Made by a program: the position numbers and the translations under genes. A stretch of 64,000 nt of DNA from Lachnospiraceae bacterium (GTDB lineage: Bacteria > Bacillota > Clostridia > Lachnospirales > Lachnospiraceae). The stretch is from the NCBI GenBank assembly GCA_017439675.1, contig JAFSIQ010000043.1, positions 1-64,000 of the forward strand, read 5' to 3'. Below the pieces are notes generated by a model. The model did no database searches. It was not told the DNA's origin and was given only the letters and a program-made list of their open reading frames with translations. This document shows positions 1 through 8,902 of the stretch, piece after piece. Position 1 is the stretch's first letter. The number at the start of each line of letters is the position of its first letter.

Positions 1-187
1 ATTTTAATATTAAATTTCACCTCGCATTCTAAATAAAGCCAAAACTCGACCATATCAGTAATCGAAAATTATCTGACTTTTTTGAAATGTAGGTTTTTGA
101 TTGTAACAGCGCTGTCCTAACCTTAACCTAATGGCATAAAAAAATAGGACTAAATCAGTGCAAACCCTTGATTTTGTTGGGTTTCTC
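1..187. other. Left-edge stretch without an assignable gene
   Basis: No reading frame of useful length is visible on either strand. The stretch ends in the large inverted repeat at 143-203 and abuts a truncated regulator gene. It may be the end of a mobile element that continues beyond the window, but no transposase can be recognised in what is present. Confidence 0.4.
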
Positions 188-203
188 TTAATTTAGTCCT
201 ATT
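143..203. repeat. Nested inverted repeat, possible end of a mobile element or terminator
   Basis: Perfect 13-bp arms AATAGGACTAAAT (143-155) and ATTTAGTCCTATT (191-203) enclose a second stem AAACCC (162-167) / GGGTTT (179-184). The left arm is followed on the minus strand by a run of T. The right arm lies inside the 3' end of the truncated XRE frame, just after the point where homology to the family is lost. That position fits either a subterminal hairpin of an insertion element or a terminator carried by it. Confidence 0.55.
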
Positions 204-304
204 ATAACAGGTCCATGACGAGTTACAAATACTTTTTCTGCAAGTTCATCTTGAGATAAACCGACTTTATTTCTAAGTTCTAATATAATATCCTTTGTCT
301 CCAT
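188..304 (-). pseudogene. Truncated XRE-family HTH regulator (38 residues)
   Basis: The frame starts METKDIILELRNKVGLSQDE and continues LAEKVFVTR, the typical N-terminal half of a Cro/C1 helix-turn-helix (helices 1 and 2). It then changes abruptly to HGPVIIGLN and stops. Intact relatives continue with the recognition helix (QAVSRWE-like) and a further 50 or more residues. The start is well supported: GGAGGTG lies 8 nt before the ATG. The break coincides with the right arm of a large inverted repeat, so insertion of an element is the likely cause of truncation. The remnant lacks a recognition helix and is probably non-functional. Confidence 0.7.
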
Positions 305-397
305 ATAGATTTCACCTCCAATGATATTATAAAACTAAATAAATCTTTTTCCAAGCAACTCGCTGTTGCCTAAAAAATCAGACAAGTTCACACTATC

Positions 398-1543
398 TTA
401 TCTTTCTCTTACAAGAAGAGGTAGACTCAAGGTTACCTCCAACCCATCATCATGATTATACAGGGACACACTTCCCTGCATCTGCTCCATAATATATTTC
501 ACAATGTATAAGCCAAGACCGGAACCCTGTTCATCGCCACAATTCTTACCTCGATAGAATTTATCAAATATAAATGGTACATCCTCATCCGGAATTCCAT
601 TCCCATGGTCACGCACGCAAATTAAAGCTTGACCGTCTTGCTGTGTCAGCGTTATATCAATCTCGCTCTTTGCATACTTTCTGGCATTGTTAATGAGATT
701 TTCTAACACCTGCGTCAAACGGTTTGCATCTGCCATAACGAATACTGCACCCTCTGAGTTTGTATACTGAACGTCCCGCTGCTTTGCAGTCAATTCCTCC
801 ACCACATCATCAATAAGACCGGACAATTCAATCTCTTCCGGATTCATTTTCAGTTTATCCAAGTCAGACAAAGAGTGTAAGAACAAGTCATTGGTAAGTT
901 TCGACACCTCATCGCATTTCTTCATCATAACGTTTAAGTACTTAGCACGTTTTTCCGGCGACGTATCCATATTGGCCTCTAATCCTTCTGCATAGGCACG
1001 AATCGACGCAATCGGCGTCTTAATATCGTGAGAAAGAGTAGCAATAACCGTCTTGTTATTCTCAATTGCTTCCTTCTCGCAGGAACGCGCCTTCGTAATC
1101 TCCCTTCGCATGCTGTCAAATGCCCATGTAAATGCACCAAAATAATTCGAACGCTCATACTCAAGTGGCACATCAAAGTTTCCCTGGGCAATCTTCCCCG
1201 CAAAAGCCTTCATCTTATCAAAGGGACGAAGAATCGCCACATACACGTATGTGAAGACTACCACAACAAAAGCAATGGCAATACCAGCTATTATAAAGAG
1301 TTGCGTACCTTTGTCTTCCACCACTTCTTCCTTTCGAAGTTCTCGCTGCATATCTGCAATCTTTTCCGACATCGCAGTAAGGTCTCCTTGCTTCGCAAGC
1401 TGTTCGATTTCATTCAACGCAACTACCTGTTTTGCCGCCTCATCTTCCACCCGAACCGGCCGATTTGTAACATAAAAGAATCCTGTCACCAACAAGATAA
1501 GAACAGAAAATGTAACTGTAATCCCGATTATCCTTTTCTTCAT
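398..1543 (-). CDS. Membrane sensor histidine kinase
   Basis: The partner of the response regulator directly upstream. One membrane segment lies near residues 6-24 and another near 84-106, bracketing a short extracellular loop. A HAMP linker follows (LRPFDKMKAFAGKIAQGNFD). The H-box is ATLSHDIKTPIAS, the N-box LENLINNARKYA, and the ATP-lid glycines are GNGIPDED and GSGLGLYIV. All kinase motifs are intact. The regulator stop overlaps a possible GTG start at 1552, but the AGGAG sits correctly (8 nt) before the ATG at 1543, which I prefer. The short sensor loop and close pairing recall the Bacillus-type kinases that sense cell-envelope stress or peptides, and an ABC exporter operon follows upstream. 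The ligand is unknown. Confidence 0.93.
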   Translation of the reverse strand: MKKRIIGITVTFSVLILLVTGFFYVTNRPVRVEDEAAKQVVALNEIEQLAKQGDLTAMSEKIADMQRELRKEEVVEDKGTQLFIIAGIAIAFVVVVFTYVYVAILRPFDKMKAFAGKIAQGNFDVPLEYERSNYFGAFTWAFDSMRREITKARSCEKEAIENNKTVIATLSHDIKTPIASIRAYAEGLEANMDTSPEKRAKYLNVMMKKCDEVSKLTNDLFLHSLSDLDKLKMNPEEIELSGLIDDVVEELTAKQRDVQYTNSEGAVFVMADANRLTQVLENLINNARKYAKSEIDITLTQQDGQALICVRDHGNGIPDEDVPFIFDKFYRGKNCGDEQGSGLGLYIVKYIMEQMQGSVSLYNHDDGLEVTLSLPLLVRER

Positions 1544-1548
1544 CTTAC

Positions 1549-2238
1549 TCACTCCTGTATCTCCAACATATATCCCACCTTGTATACAGTCTTGATATAC
1601 ATAGGATTTGCCGGATCATCCTCCAGCTTTTCTCGTAGCCACCTGACATGCACTGTTAGCGTAGACGGTTCCACCATAGAAAATGCACCCCACACCTCTG
1701 CAATCAATTTATCTTTGGCAAGCGCCACATTCGGATGTTCACAAAAGTATGCTAACAAGTCAAATTCTCGCAGGGAAAGTGCCACTGCTTCTCCATTCTT
1801 TATCGCACTGCGAGAAGTAATATTCACGGATACCTCTCCAAAGGTAACGATCTTCTCCTGCTCTGAAAAACCATAGGTGCGGCGCATCAAAGCATTTACT
1901 CTGGACAATAGTTCCTTCATGGAATATGGTTTTGGCAAATAGTCATCGCCACCAATATCAAGACCTGTCACCCGGTCATCCTCACTGGTTCTGGCACTTG
2001 CAAAAATCACCGGCACCGTAGATACCCTTCTTAATTCCTTGCATACTTCGAATCCTGTTCCATCGGGTAAGTTAATATCAAGTAATATCAAATGATAGGC
2101 ATTGTCCTCTAACAGCGTAAATGCCTGCTCTGTATCCCCAGCATGAGTTACCCGGTATCCATATCCTTCTAGCATCTCACATACGATAAAGGATAAATCT
2201 TCGTCATCATCAATAATCAAAATATGTTTGTCCTGCAT
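1549..2238 (-). CDS. OmpR/PhoB-family response regulator
   Basis: An N-terminal receiver domain begins with the acidic pocket IIDDDEDL. The phosphoacceptor aspartate is in LILLDINLPDG, the conserved Ser/Thr-like position in FASART and the Lys in YLPKPYS. A C-terminal winged-helix domain (about residues 130-225) ends in HVRWLREKLEDD and IKTVYKVGYML, typical of OmpR-type DNA binding. A GTG 24 nt further upstream is in frame, but the ATG at 2238 has GAAGGTGAG just before it and matches the family's N-terminus. The gene overlaps the kinase gene by a few bases, so the two proteins are probably made together. The target genes cannot be read from the sequence. Confidence 0.95.
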   Translation of the reverse strand: MQDKHILIIDDDEDLSFIVCEMLEGYGYRVTHAGDTEQAFTLLEDNAYHLILLDINLPDGTGFEVCKELRRVSTVPVIFASARTSEDDRVTGLDIGGDDYLPKPYSMKELLSRVNALMRRTYGFSEQEKIVTFGEVSVNITSRSAIKNGEAVALSLREFDLLAYFCEHPNVALAKDKLIAEVWGAFSMVEPSTLTVHVRWLREKLEDDPANPMYIKTVYKVGYMLEIQE

Positions 2239-2293
2239 ACGCTCACCTTCTATTCCAATCACCTGTAATTCCCAAACACAATATTGAAGTAAA

Positions 2294-2322
2294 AATCCGC
2301 AATTTATGATATTTTGCGGATT
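2294..2322 (-). promoter_or_regulatory. Hairpin in leader of the two-component operon
   Basis: Perfect 9-bp arms AATCCGCAA and TTGCGGATT with an 11-nt loop are followed on the minus strand by TTTTTAC. It lies between the exporter operon terminator and the response regulator start. It could be a weak attenuator or a second terminator; the T run is short. Confidence 0.4.
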
Positions 2323-2375
2323 CTCACTTTAATATATCATATTTTCTTTTGTATCAAAATCCCCAAATTTAAAAC

Positions 2376-2406
2376 CCCAAAAAAGGGAAGACAAAGCTTC
2401 CCTTTA
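2376..2406 (-). terminator. Intrinsic terminator of the GntR-ABC-CPBP operon
   Basis: On the minus strand AAAGGGAAG, a short loop and CTTCCCTTT are followed by a T run. It lies 45 nt after the CPBP stop codon. Confidence 0.85.
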
Positions 2407-2451
2407 TACAAACTATATCACTCAGTTATAGAACTAACAAACAGTAGATTA

Positions 2452-3330
2452 CTACTCTTCTTCCTTCTTCATCTTAACTAACATCACAATTGCAATCACG
2501 CCCATGATATTAAGCACTACATCACCCATGAATATCTGAATGGGTTTCTCTGCCCAAATGCCGGTTAACACTTCTGTATCCAAACACAAGCCAAGTGCTC
2601 TAGCACCAGAATTATTCACTGCATGCATAATAGCTGCTGGCCATATAGAACTAGTCTTCTTTGTCACAAGATAAAGCAATGCACCCATTGTCACACAAGA
2701 GAAGGTAAACACAAAGAATCCGCTCCACGGCGCACCCCAGTAATCAGTGCCAAAGGTATGTCCCTGGAGGATAGCCGGATAATGCCATACGCCCCAAATG
2801 ATACCACCTACAATAACAGAACCCACAGGTCCCATCAATTCCTCTAACTTCGGATAAAGGTAAGTTCTCCAGCCAATCTCTTCACCTAACGCTCCGATAG
2901 AGCCCACAATACCAGTTGTCCATCCAGAAATCGGAAGTAATATTAATGCATTTCTTGGCAATCCCATAACATCAAAGCCTGCTGGATTATAGGTTTCTGG
3001 GAAAATCGCCATAAAAATCAACTGCGCCAAATCCCAATAGATTACCGGTGCTACAAAACCTAACACAAACCAGAGCCATTTCTTATTCTTAAGATTGATT
3101 CCAAGTTGCAAAGAATCCTTGCCAAGGAGAGGGATTCCTTCCTTTGTAATTTTTCGGGTAAGAAGAACCGCAATGCTTGGACAAAGCATACTATATGCAA
3201 GAATGAGATTCATCATCGGACTATCATATTTACCACCTGTTGCAAAATATATAATCATTGGTACCCATACGAGGGCGAAGCTGAAAGCCAAATAAATCAA
3301 TAGACGCTTTTTCGTTAATTTCTTATTCAT
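2452..3330 (-). CDS. CPBP-family intramembrane metalloprotease
   Basis: A polytopic membrane protein of about 292 residues with the CPBP (Abi) signatures GEEIGWRTYLYPKLEE (motif 1, paired Glu and Arg) and GVWHYPAIL (motif 2, His). In this family they form the metal-dependent active site buried in the membrane. The start at 3330 has AAGGAG 7 nt upstream and overlaps the stop of the preceding permease gene by 8 nt, so it is the last gene of the GntR-ABC operon. CPBP proteins next to peptide exporters often process leaders or give self-immunity. Here no substrate gene is visible, so the role is inferred only. Confidence 0.85.
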   Translation of the reverse strand: MNKKLTKKRLLIYLAFSFALVWVPMIIYFATGGKYDSPMMNLILAYSMLCPSIAVLLTRKITKEGIPLLGKDSLQLGINLKNKKWLWFVLGFVAPVIYWDLAQLIFMAIFPETYNPAGFDVMGLPRNALILLPISGWTTGIVGSIGALGEEIGWRTYLYPKLEELMGPVGSVIVGGIIWGVWHYPAILQGHTFGTDYWGAPWSGFFVFTFSCVTMGALLYLVTKKTSSIWPAAIMHAVNNSGARALGLCLDTEVLTGIWAEKPIQIFMGDVVLNIMGVIAIVMLVKMKKEEE

Positions 3331-4051
3331 CTTCCCACTCCTTTCCCTCAAAAAGCCTTGCTGATATCAAATAGGAAACATAGTATAATAAAACACTTAC
3401 AATTGGAGATAACACCTGCACCGTCAGACTAATTTCTGGATGTTTCATAAAATAATCAATCAGCGACATCACACTTGCTTCTTCTACAACGGATAAATCA
3501 CCGAACATAATATACGCAACCACCAAAAAGAATACAATAAAGATGATGCTTTCCTTCGCTGCCATACCCTTCTTCACTCCCATTCCAACAAAAAATGGAA
3601 GTTCTAACGCGCAAATTACCAAACAAATCGCAATAAATGTAGGTACTAACATCTGAACAGTACTCATACTTGCACTCATTTCTTCTGATTTCATGTTCAC
3701 CTGGCATACAACAAATTCAAAGGTTGCCACCGCCTGAATAATATAAAATGCAATGGCCAAAAACAAATACTTTGATGCCACATACTGTCTTCTACTAACC
3801 GGAAGACTTAAGAAATATTGCTTTTGCTTTCTTCCCTCATCTGCCTTCATCAAGCTAAGTTCAAAAACAAAAGGAAGAACTGCAGCCAAACAACAAAGCA
3901 TCATCATAACCATAGGAGGAAGAATATGATCTACAACCTCATCTACTACTGTTAAGCGAATCACTGTCAGAAACAAAAACTGTCCCAAGAGAACCATCAG
4001 GAAATACTTTCCCTTCACAGCAATATAATCCTTATATAATAAACCTAGCAT
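3323..4051 (-). CDS. ABC-2 type transporter permease (second of pair)
   Basis: About 242 residues with six predicted membrane segments and the usual ABC-2 layout. The cytoplasmic start LGLLYKDYIAVK is followed by a hydrophobic segment and a conserved amphipathic stretch (SLMKADEGRKQKQYFLSLPV) that couples to the ATPase. Its partner is the homologous permease directly upstream, whose stop overlaps this start by 7 nt. Together with the ATPase at 4838 they form a heteromeric exporter. Substrate unknown; YtrA-type GntR control suggests envelope-active compounds. Confidence 0.88.
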   Translation of the reverse strand: MLGLLYKDYIAVKGKYFLMVLLGQFLFLTVIRLTVVDEVVDHILPPMVMMMLCCLAAVLPFVFELSLMKADEGRKQKQYFLSLPVSRRQYVASKYLFLAIAFYIIQAVATFEFVVCQVNMKSEEMSASMSTVQMLVPTFIAICLVICALELPFFVGMGVKKGMAAKESIIFIVFFLVVAYIMFGDLSVVEEASVMSLIDYFMKHPEISLTVQVLSPIVSVLLYYVSYLISARLFEGKEWEDE

Positions 4052-4824
4052 ATTGCCTTCCCCCTTCTCTTCTCAACAATCTGAACCGAAGCAAAATAGG
4101 TAATCACTAAAATGACCACTGCCACTAGCATAAAGACACCTACATTCTGTGTCATAAATCCTTTCACCGTACCCCACATATTCTCCACAAGAGAATCCAG
4201 TTCCGCTTCGCTCATGTTCATCATTTTCACATTCGAAAAAACCATAGCTATAATCATTACAATCAGAAGTGGTGCGGACTGAATATAATCTGCATACTTC
4301 ACACCAATTAGATAAATCAAACACATCACAAAACAAAGATAAATCATCATGATTGAACCAAATAAAATTGCCACTGACATCAATTCAGAAAATGGATATT
4401 GCTCTGACGCACTAGAAATACAAATTGCCGTAATCGTAGCACCCACAAAGCTCACTAATGCATAAATGATACATGTCAGGTATCTTGCAGCAACAATCTG
4501 TTTAGAATCAACAGGTAAACTAAATAACTGTTTTCCAAAATCTGCACGCATATCCGCTTTGAAGCAATCCACCACATTTCCCACAAACGCCATGGGAATA
4601 ATGATTACAAGCCACACAGCCACTCGGAACATATCAAATACAGTGGCCTCATCCACGCCTGCTTCCACTGCGGTTCCTGCTGCTGCAATCTTCATGTTTC
4701 CATGCTCCATACTAATTGCAAACATAATACCAATTAAAATGACGCCAATAGTCAAAGCTAGGAATGATTTCAAGCTTTTCTTCAAGCAATAATAATCTTT
4801 AATCAATAATCCTTTCATAATCAT
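4045..4824 (-). CDS. ABC-2 type transporter permease (first of pair)
   Basis: About 259 residues, six hydrophobic segments, starting MIMKGLLIKDYYCLKK. It carries the coupling helix motif (FKADMRADFGKQLFSLPVDS) seen again in its downstream partner. The start has AAAGGA about 5 nt upstream. The gene lies 13 nt after the ATPase gene and overlaps the next permease, so all are one transcript. It is presumably the first half of the transmembrane channel of the exporter. The exported compound cannot be deduced. Confidence 0.87.
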   Translation of the reverse strand: MIMKGLLIKDYYCLKKSLKSFLALTIGVILIGIMFAISMEHGNMKIAAAGTAVEAGVDEATVFDMFRVAVWLVIIIPMAFVGNVVDCFKADMRADFGKQLFSLPVDSKQIVAARYLTCIIYALVSFVGATITAICISSASEQYPFSELMSVAILFGSIMMIYLCFVMCLIYLIGVKYADYIQSAPLLIVMIIAMVFSNVKMMNMSEAELDSLVENMWGTVKGFMTQNVGVFMLVAVVILVITYFASVQIVEKRRGKAIC

Positions 4825-4837
4825 CCACGTCCTTTCC

Positions 4838-5752
4838 TTAATCTTCTAACGTAGATGTTTCTTTCGTATCAGAAGACTCACCATTTGCACTTACCTGTGA
4901 ACCTCTATTGACATAGAAAATCATAATATCTTCTAATGTAGTCTGCTCCATAGTAACCTTCGGATATTTCTTTGCGCACGCCTGTCGGTCTGCCACCAAG
5001 ACCTCTGTACAAAAGGCCGACGGGCGGGTAGAAATGATATCCTTCTCATCAATACCTGTAAGGTCATTCTTCTTACATTTCATCAAGCCATGAGTTTCTA
5101 ATATCTCATCCTTGTTACCTGCAAGAACAATCTTGCCCTTGTTGATAAACACTACTTCATCTGCGATACGTTCCAAATCCGTAGTAATATGAGAAGAAAG
5201 TAGAATTGTATGATTCTCCTCCATAACGAACTCTTGGAAAATCTGCAAAATCTCGTTACGAACAATCGGATCCAAACCACTGGTAGGCTCATCCATAATG
5301 AGAAGCTCTGCACCATGAGACATAGCAACTGCAATCTGTAGTTTCATTCGCATACCACGGGAAAATGCGCCACAGCGTTTCTTTCTAGGAAGTGAGAATT
5401 TCTCAAGGTAATCAAAGAATACCTCTTCATCCCAGTTCTTATAAATATTTGCCATCATTTTGCTAATCTGCGTAGCCGTCATAAAATCATGAAAGCCCAT
5501 CTCATCAAATACCACACCAATTCTCTCTTTGATAGCGGTTGGATTTTCCAAAATATCTTCTCCAAATACCTGAATATCCCCCGCATCTCTTTTGATAATA
5601 TCCAATATCAAAGAGATGGTTGTTGTCTTACCGGCACCATTTTGTCCGATAAATCCGCAAATTGCTCCTTTTGTAACAGATAAATTCACATTGTCTAACT
5701 TGAAATCGCCATAATCTTTTGTTACGTTTTTTAACTCTAATACCTTATCCAT
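4838..5752 (-). CDS. ABC transporter ATP-binding protein
   Basis: A single nucleotide-binding domain: Walker A GQNGAGKTTT near residue 40, signature FSRGMRMKLQIAVA (a degenerate SRGM replacing LSGGQ, common in this exporter class), Walker B LLIMDEPTSGLDP and the H-loop LLSSHI. A C-terminal tail of about 80 residues follows, as in YtrB/BcrA-like drug or peptide exporters. The start chosen (ATG at 5752) overlaps the GntR stop by 8 nt; upstream in-frame ATGs lie inside the regulator gene. It energises the two permeases downstream. Confidence 0.92.
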   Translation of the reverse strand: MDKVLELKNVTKDYGDFKLDNVNLSVTKGAICGFIGQNGAGKTTTISLILDIIKRDAGDIQVFGEDILENPTAIKERIGVVFDEMGFHDFMTATQISKMMANIYKNWDEEVFFDYLEKFSLPRKKRCGAFSRGMRMKLQIAVAMSHGAELLIMDEPTSGLDPIVRNEILQIFQEFVMEENHTILLSSHITTDLERIADEVVFINKGKIVLAGNKDEILETHGLMKCKKNDLTGIDEKDIISTRPSAFCTEVLVADRQACAKKYPKVTMEQTTLEDIMIFYVNRGSQVSANGESSDTKETSTLED

Positions 5753-6137
5753 TGTCCTGTGACTTCCTTTCATCATATAAAAGCTTTAAAATCTCTGTCA
5801 GTTCTTCATAGGACAGTTTCGCGATTACTGCCTTATCAATTACCTCTTCAAATAGCGTCTCGATTTCGTAAACCAAGTTTTCCTTCACCATATCTGTATT
5901 CATGGCTTTTACAAAACTTCCCTTACCGGTAAAGGACTCTATATAACCTTCCCGCTCCAGTTCTTCATAGGCTCGCTTTGTGGTAATGATACTAATGCGA
6001 AGCTCTTTCGCAAGTAGGCGCATGGATGGTAGGGCGTCCCCTTCCTTCAAATCACCATTCAGTATCATCAGCTTAATCTGCTCCTTGATTTGTTCATAAA
6101 TCGGACTATCGGCATTATTCGAAATTATGATATCCAT
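5745..6137 (-). CDS. GntR-family repressor, YtrA subfamily
   Basis: A short (130-residue) GntR protein. The N-terminal winged helix has PIYEQIKEQIKLMILNGDL, GDALPSMRLLAKELRIS and TTKRAYEELEREGYIES, followed by only a small C-terminal helical region for dimerisation, which defines the YtrA subfamily. The ATG at 6137 has AAGGAG at 7 nt; an earlier in-frame ATG lies inside the operator. It is first in the operon with an ABC exporter, as is usual for YtrA. A perfect palindrome overlaps its own promoter, so autorepression is very likely. Effector unknown. Confidence 0.93.
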   Translation of the reverse strand: MDIIISNNADSPIYEQIKEQIKLMILNGDLKEGDALPSMRLLAKELRISIITTKRAYEELEREGYIESFTGKGSFVKAMNTDMVKENLVYEIETLFEEVIDKAVIAKLSYEELTEILKLLYDERKSQDNG

Positions 6138-6158
6138 GCCATTACTCCTTTTAAAAAA

Positions 6159-6205
6159 AATATTGTATATATCCAATATATACAATATTTACATTCATAT
6201 GTCAA
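6159..6205 (-). promoter_or_regulatory. Promoter and GntR/YtrA operator
   Basis: The minus-strand promoter has TTGACA (6205-6200), 17 nt, then TATATA (6182-6177). A palindrome with perfect 14-bp arms, AATATTGTATATAT and ATATATACAATATT, and a 3-bp centre spans 6159-6189 and covers the -10 box. A further half site (ATATATAC) lies at 6211-6218. The placement predicts that the GntR protein blocks its own operon. Confidence 0.8.
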
Positions 6206-6337
6206 TAGCAATATATACATTCCTCACAATTTGAATTTCATAAAATTTTAAATCATATTGTGAAATTTTAAATCCCACAATCATCTATAATAAAATCAAA
6301 AAGGTGAAAGCACATATACTGCGCTTCCGCCAAATCA

Positions 6338-8902
6338 TTATTTCATAAATTGCACTTTTTCTCTCACACGCTGTAATTTATCTAGTAATGGTCTCAATCC
6401 AATCCATAGAAAACCAAATGTTGCTACTCCGTGAATCAAATCATATGGAAGTCCCACCGCCACAGCAGACAGGAGCATCTTTAGATTCACATTTTCCTGA
6501 TACATGAGAACAGATGCCGAATTCATAATGACACCATATATGGCAATTACCGAAAAAAAACCAAATAAGCAAACTAAGAATTTCTTGTTTTTGATATTCT
6601 CCTTACTGTTTTCAAATATCACTCCTGCCATAAAGCCCAGTATTCCCATTGCAAACATCTGCCATGGCGTCCAAGGTCCCTGCCCAAAGAAAATATTAGA
6701 AACCAACATTGCCATGCAACCAACTAAAAAGCCAGATTCCGCCCCCAATCCAATTCCAGCAATAATCACCAAAGCTGCCATAGGCTTCACGCTTGGAACC
6801 ATATAGAACAACGTTCTTCCCGCTACCACAATTGCACTCATCATGGAAAGTAGCATGATGTCTCGCACCTGCGGTTTTCGCTTCTCAAACCGTATAAAGA
6901 AACAGACAATTGCCTCTATGATTAACAATAGGGAAATAAAATAATACTTTCGATGCAACAACACCACATCTCCCACATAAATAGTGATGGGCATAATCAA
7001 ACACACTGTAATTATGGATAATAACCATCGATACCACATGCTAGATTTTGCACTTTCTTTCATTGATTTTTCACTTGCCCAACCAATTTCTCTTTTCGAT
7101 TGTGCAAATTTTATATCGTTATGTCCATTCCTCTTATTGATATTTTCATTTCTCTGTCCCCTTGTCTGCTCCGATGTTCCGTTCGTTTCATCATGCGGAG
7201 CAGGAATCCTTCTCGTCCCATTCTCCCAGCCATGTATAACGTCTTCCATCAATACTACATTAGGCAAAAGCCCCCTGCACATTCTTGCAGTAGCTGTTGT
7301 GTAAAATGAATTCTCCAAGAAAAAATCATGGCTATCCGAAAGAGATACTACATTGCCATCAAAGAACAGACCACATACATCCGCATACCTTGCGCAAAAT
7401 TCTACATCATGGCTAACCAGCAATACTGTTTTCCCTTTTTCTACCAGTTTGCGCAGTAGTGAACCCATTTCACATTTAAATGTATAATCCATACCTTTGC
7501 TTGGTTCATCCATGAGCAAAACTTTTTTATTCTCCAATAAGAGTTTTGCCAACGCTAGCTTCTGCATTTGTCCTCCTGACAAATCAAACGGATGCTGCGT
7601 TAATACCAATTGCAAATTGCAAAAATTAATAACTTCCTGCAAATCCAACTCCTGATTATCACTCATGGATGATTCCAATTCCTCTTGAACCGTCTTTTTC
7701 GCAAACATAGCCTGTGGATTCTGTGGTAACATACCAACATCATCCAGACCTATTGCTCGTTTTTCTGTTTTAGAACCGTTATATTGTATCTTACCCAAAT
7801 AAGCAGAATAATGTCCTGCCAACACGTTCAATAACGTAGACTTTCCAGCACCATTTCCGCCAAGAATCGCAGTAATCTTTCCCAGTTGTACTTTAAGACT
7901 ACATGCCTTCAACACATCCTTACCATTTTTCTCATAGCGAAACCACACTTCATCTGCGAGGATAGCATAATTTGTCTGTGAGATAGTCCTGTCCGCTTTC
8001 TTCTTAACTTCAGGTGCTAACGCACGAGACATCCCCTTTATATCTTCTGATTCATCCTTTGCACCTTTCACATATCCTCTTAGCCACTTCCTACCATCAT
8101 TGACGCTTAACGGGATTTGTTCCCCTGTTCCACCCAGAGCAAAAAACAACTTTGAAGCGGTGGGAAGAGCCTTATACAAAGTGTGTTTTTCTTCATATAA
8201 CTGATGGGCAATCTGCTGTGGCGTCCCTACTGCAAATACATGCCCTTGCTCCATTACACAAACCCTATCACACATGGAAAAAACCTCTTCCAAGCGATGT
8301 TCCGACATTACAACAGTGGTTCCTAATTCGTTATTAATCTTTTTTATCATTTGAAAAAATTCAGTAGCGGCAAGCGGATCTAACTGACTTGTAGGCTCAT
8401 CTAATACCAACACCTCTGGCTCCATCGCCATAACCGATGCAAGATTAACCAACTGTTTCTGCCCTCCTGACAGATTACAAAGCTTTTCATGATAGATTCC
8501 CTCTAATCCGAAAAAAGCAGTCATTTCTGCAATCTTTTTCTGCATTCTATCCTGTGAATAGCCAAGACTTTCGAGACCAAATGCCAATTCATGCCAGACC
8601 TTATCTGTCACCTGAGGCGCATCCACATCCTGTCCCACGAAACCGACGAAATGAGCTTGCTCTCTATCATTTAAATCTTCTATCCGCTTATTGCCAATCC
8701 ATATTTCACTCTCAGCATTTCTCACCCCGGCAGGCATATATTCTCTTTTTAAATGTCGAAGCAATGTAGTTTTTCCACAACCCGACACACCAGTAATCAA
8801 AACAATTTCTCCCGATGCTACCGACAAAGAAACATTGCCAAGAGAGAATGCACTGTGTAGATTATATGCAAATGTCAAATTTTTGATTGTAATTTGTTCC
8901 AT
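6338..8902 (-). CDS. ECF transporter: fused ATPase-ATPase-S component
   Basis: An 854-residue fusion. ATPase domain 1 (about 1-235) has Walker A GVSGCGKTTLL, signature LSGGQKQLVNLA and Walker B VLVLDEPTSQLDP. ATPase domain 2 (about 312-530) has GGNGAGKSTLL, LSGGQMQKLALA and VLLMDEPSKGMD. A low-complexity linker (about 565-620) leads to a membrane S-component (about 622-854) with five or six helices and the motif GQGPWTPWQM near 750, which I associate with CbrT-like corrinoid S-components. AGGAG precedes the ATG at 8902, which overlaps the T-component gene by 28 nt. Fusing all but the T subunit is unusual. The cobalamin riboswitch upstream makes corrinoid the expected substrate. Confidence 0.9.
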   Translation of the reverse strand: MEQITIKNLTFAYNLHSAFSLGNVSLSVASGEIVLITGVSGCGKTTLLRHLKREYMPAGVRNAESEIWIGNKRIEDLNDREQAHFVGFVGQDVDAPQVTDKVWHELAFGLESLGYSQDRMQKKIAEMTAFFGLEGIYHEKLCNLSGGQKQLVNLASVMAMEPEVLVLDEPTSQLDPLAATEFFQMIKKINNELGTTVVMSEHRLEEVFSMCDRVCVMEQGHVFAVGTPQQIAHQLYEEKHTLYKALPTASKLFFALGGTGEQIPLSVNDGRKWLRGYVKGAKDESEDIKGMSRALAPEVKKKADRTISQTNYAILADEVWFRYEKNGKDVLKACSLKVQLGKITAILGGNGAGKSTLLNVLAGHYSAYLGKIQYNGSKTEKRAIGLDDVGMLPQNPQAMFAKKTVQEELESSMSDNQELDLQEVINFCNLQLVLTQHPFDLSGGQMQKLALAKLLLENKKVLLMDEPSKGMDYTFKCEMGSLLRKLVEKGKTVLLVSHDVEFCARYADVCGLFFDGNVVSLSDSHDFFLENSFYTTATARMCRGLLPNVVLMEDVIHGWENGTRRIPAPHDETNGTSEQTRGQRNENINKRNGHNDIKFAQSKREIGWASEKSMKESAKSSMWYRWLLSIITVCLIMPITIYVGDVVLLHRKYYFISLLLIIEAIVCFFIRFEKRKPQVRDIMLLSMMSAIVVAGRTLFYMVPSVKPMAALVIIAGIGLGAESGFLVGCMAMLVSNIFFGQGPWTPWQMFAMGILGFMAGVIFENSKENIKNKKFLVCLFGFFSVIAIYGVIMNSASVLMYQENVNLKMLLSAVAVGLPYDLIHGVATFGFLWIGLRPLLDKLQRVREKVQFMK

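Noticed and set aside
1028-1876. Long plus-strand frame opposite the two-component genes
   Set aside because: It is on the complementary strand of two well-supported genes and has no family match; a shadow of codon bias.
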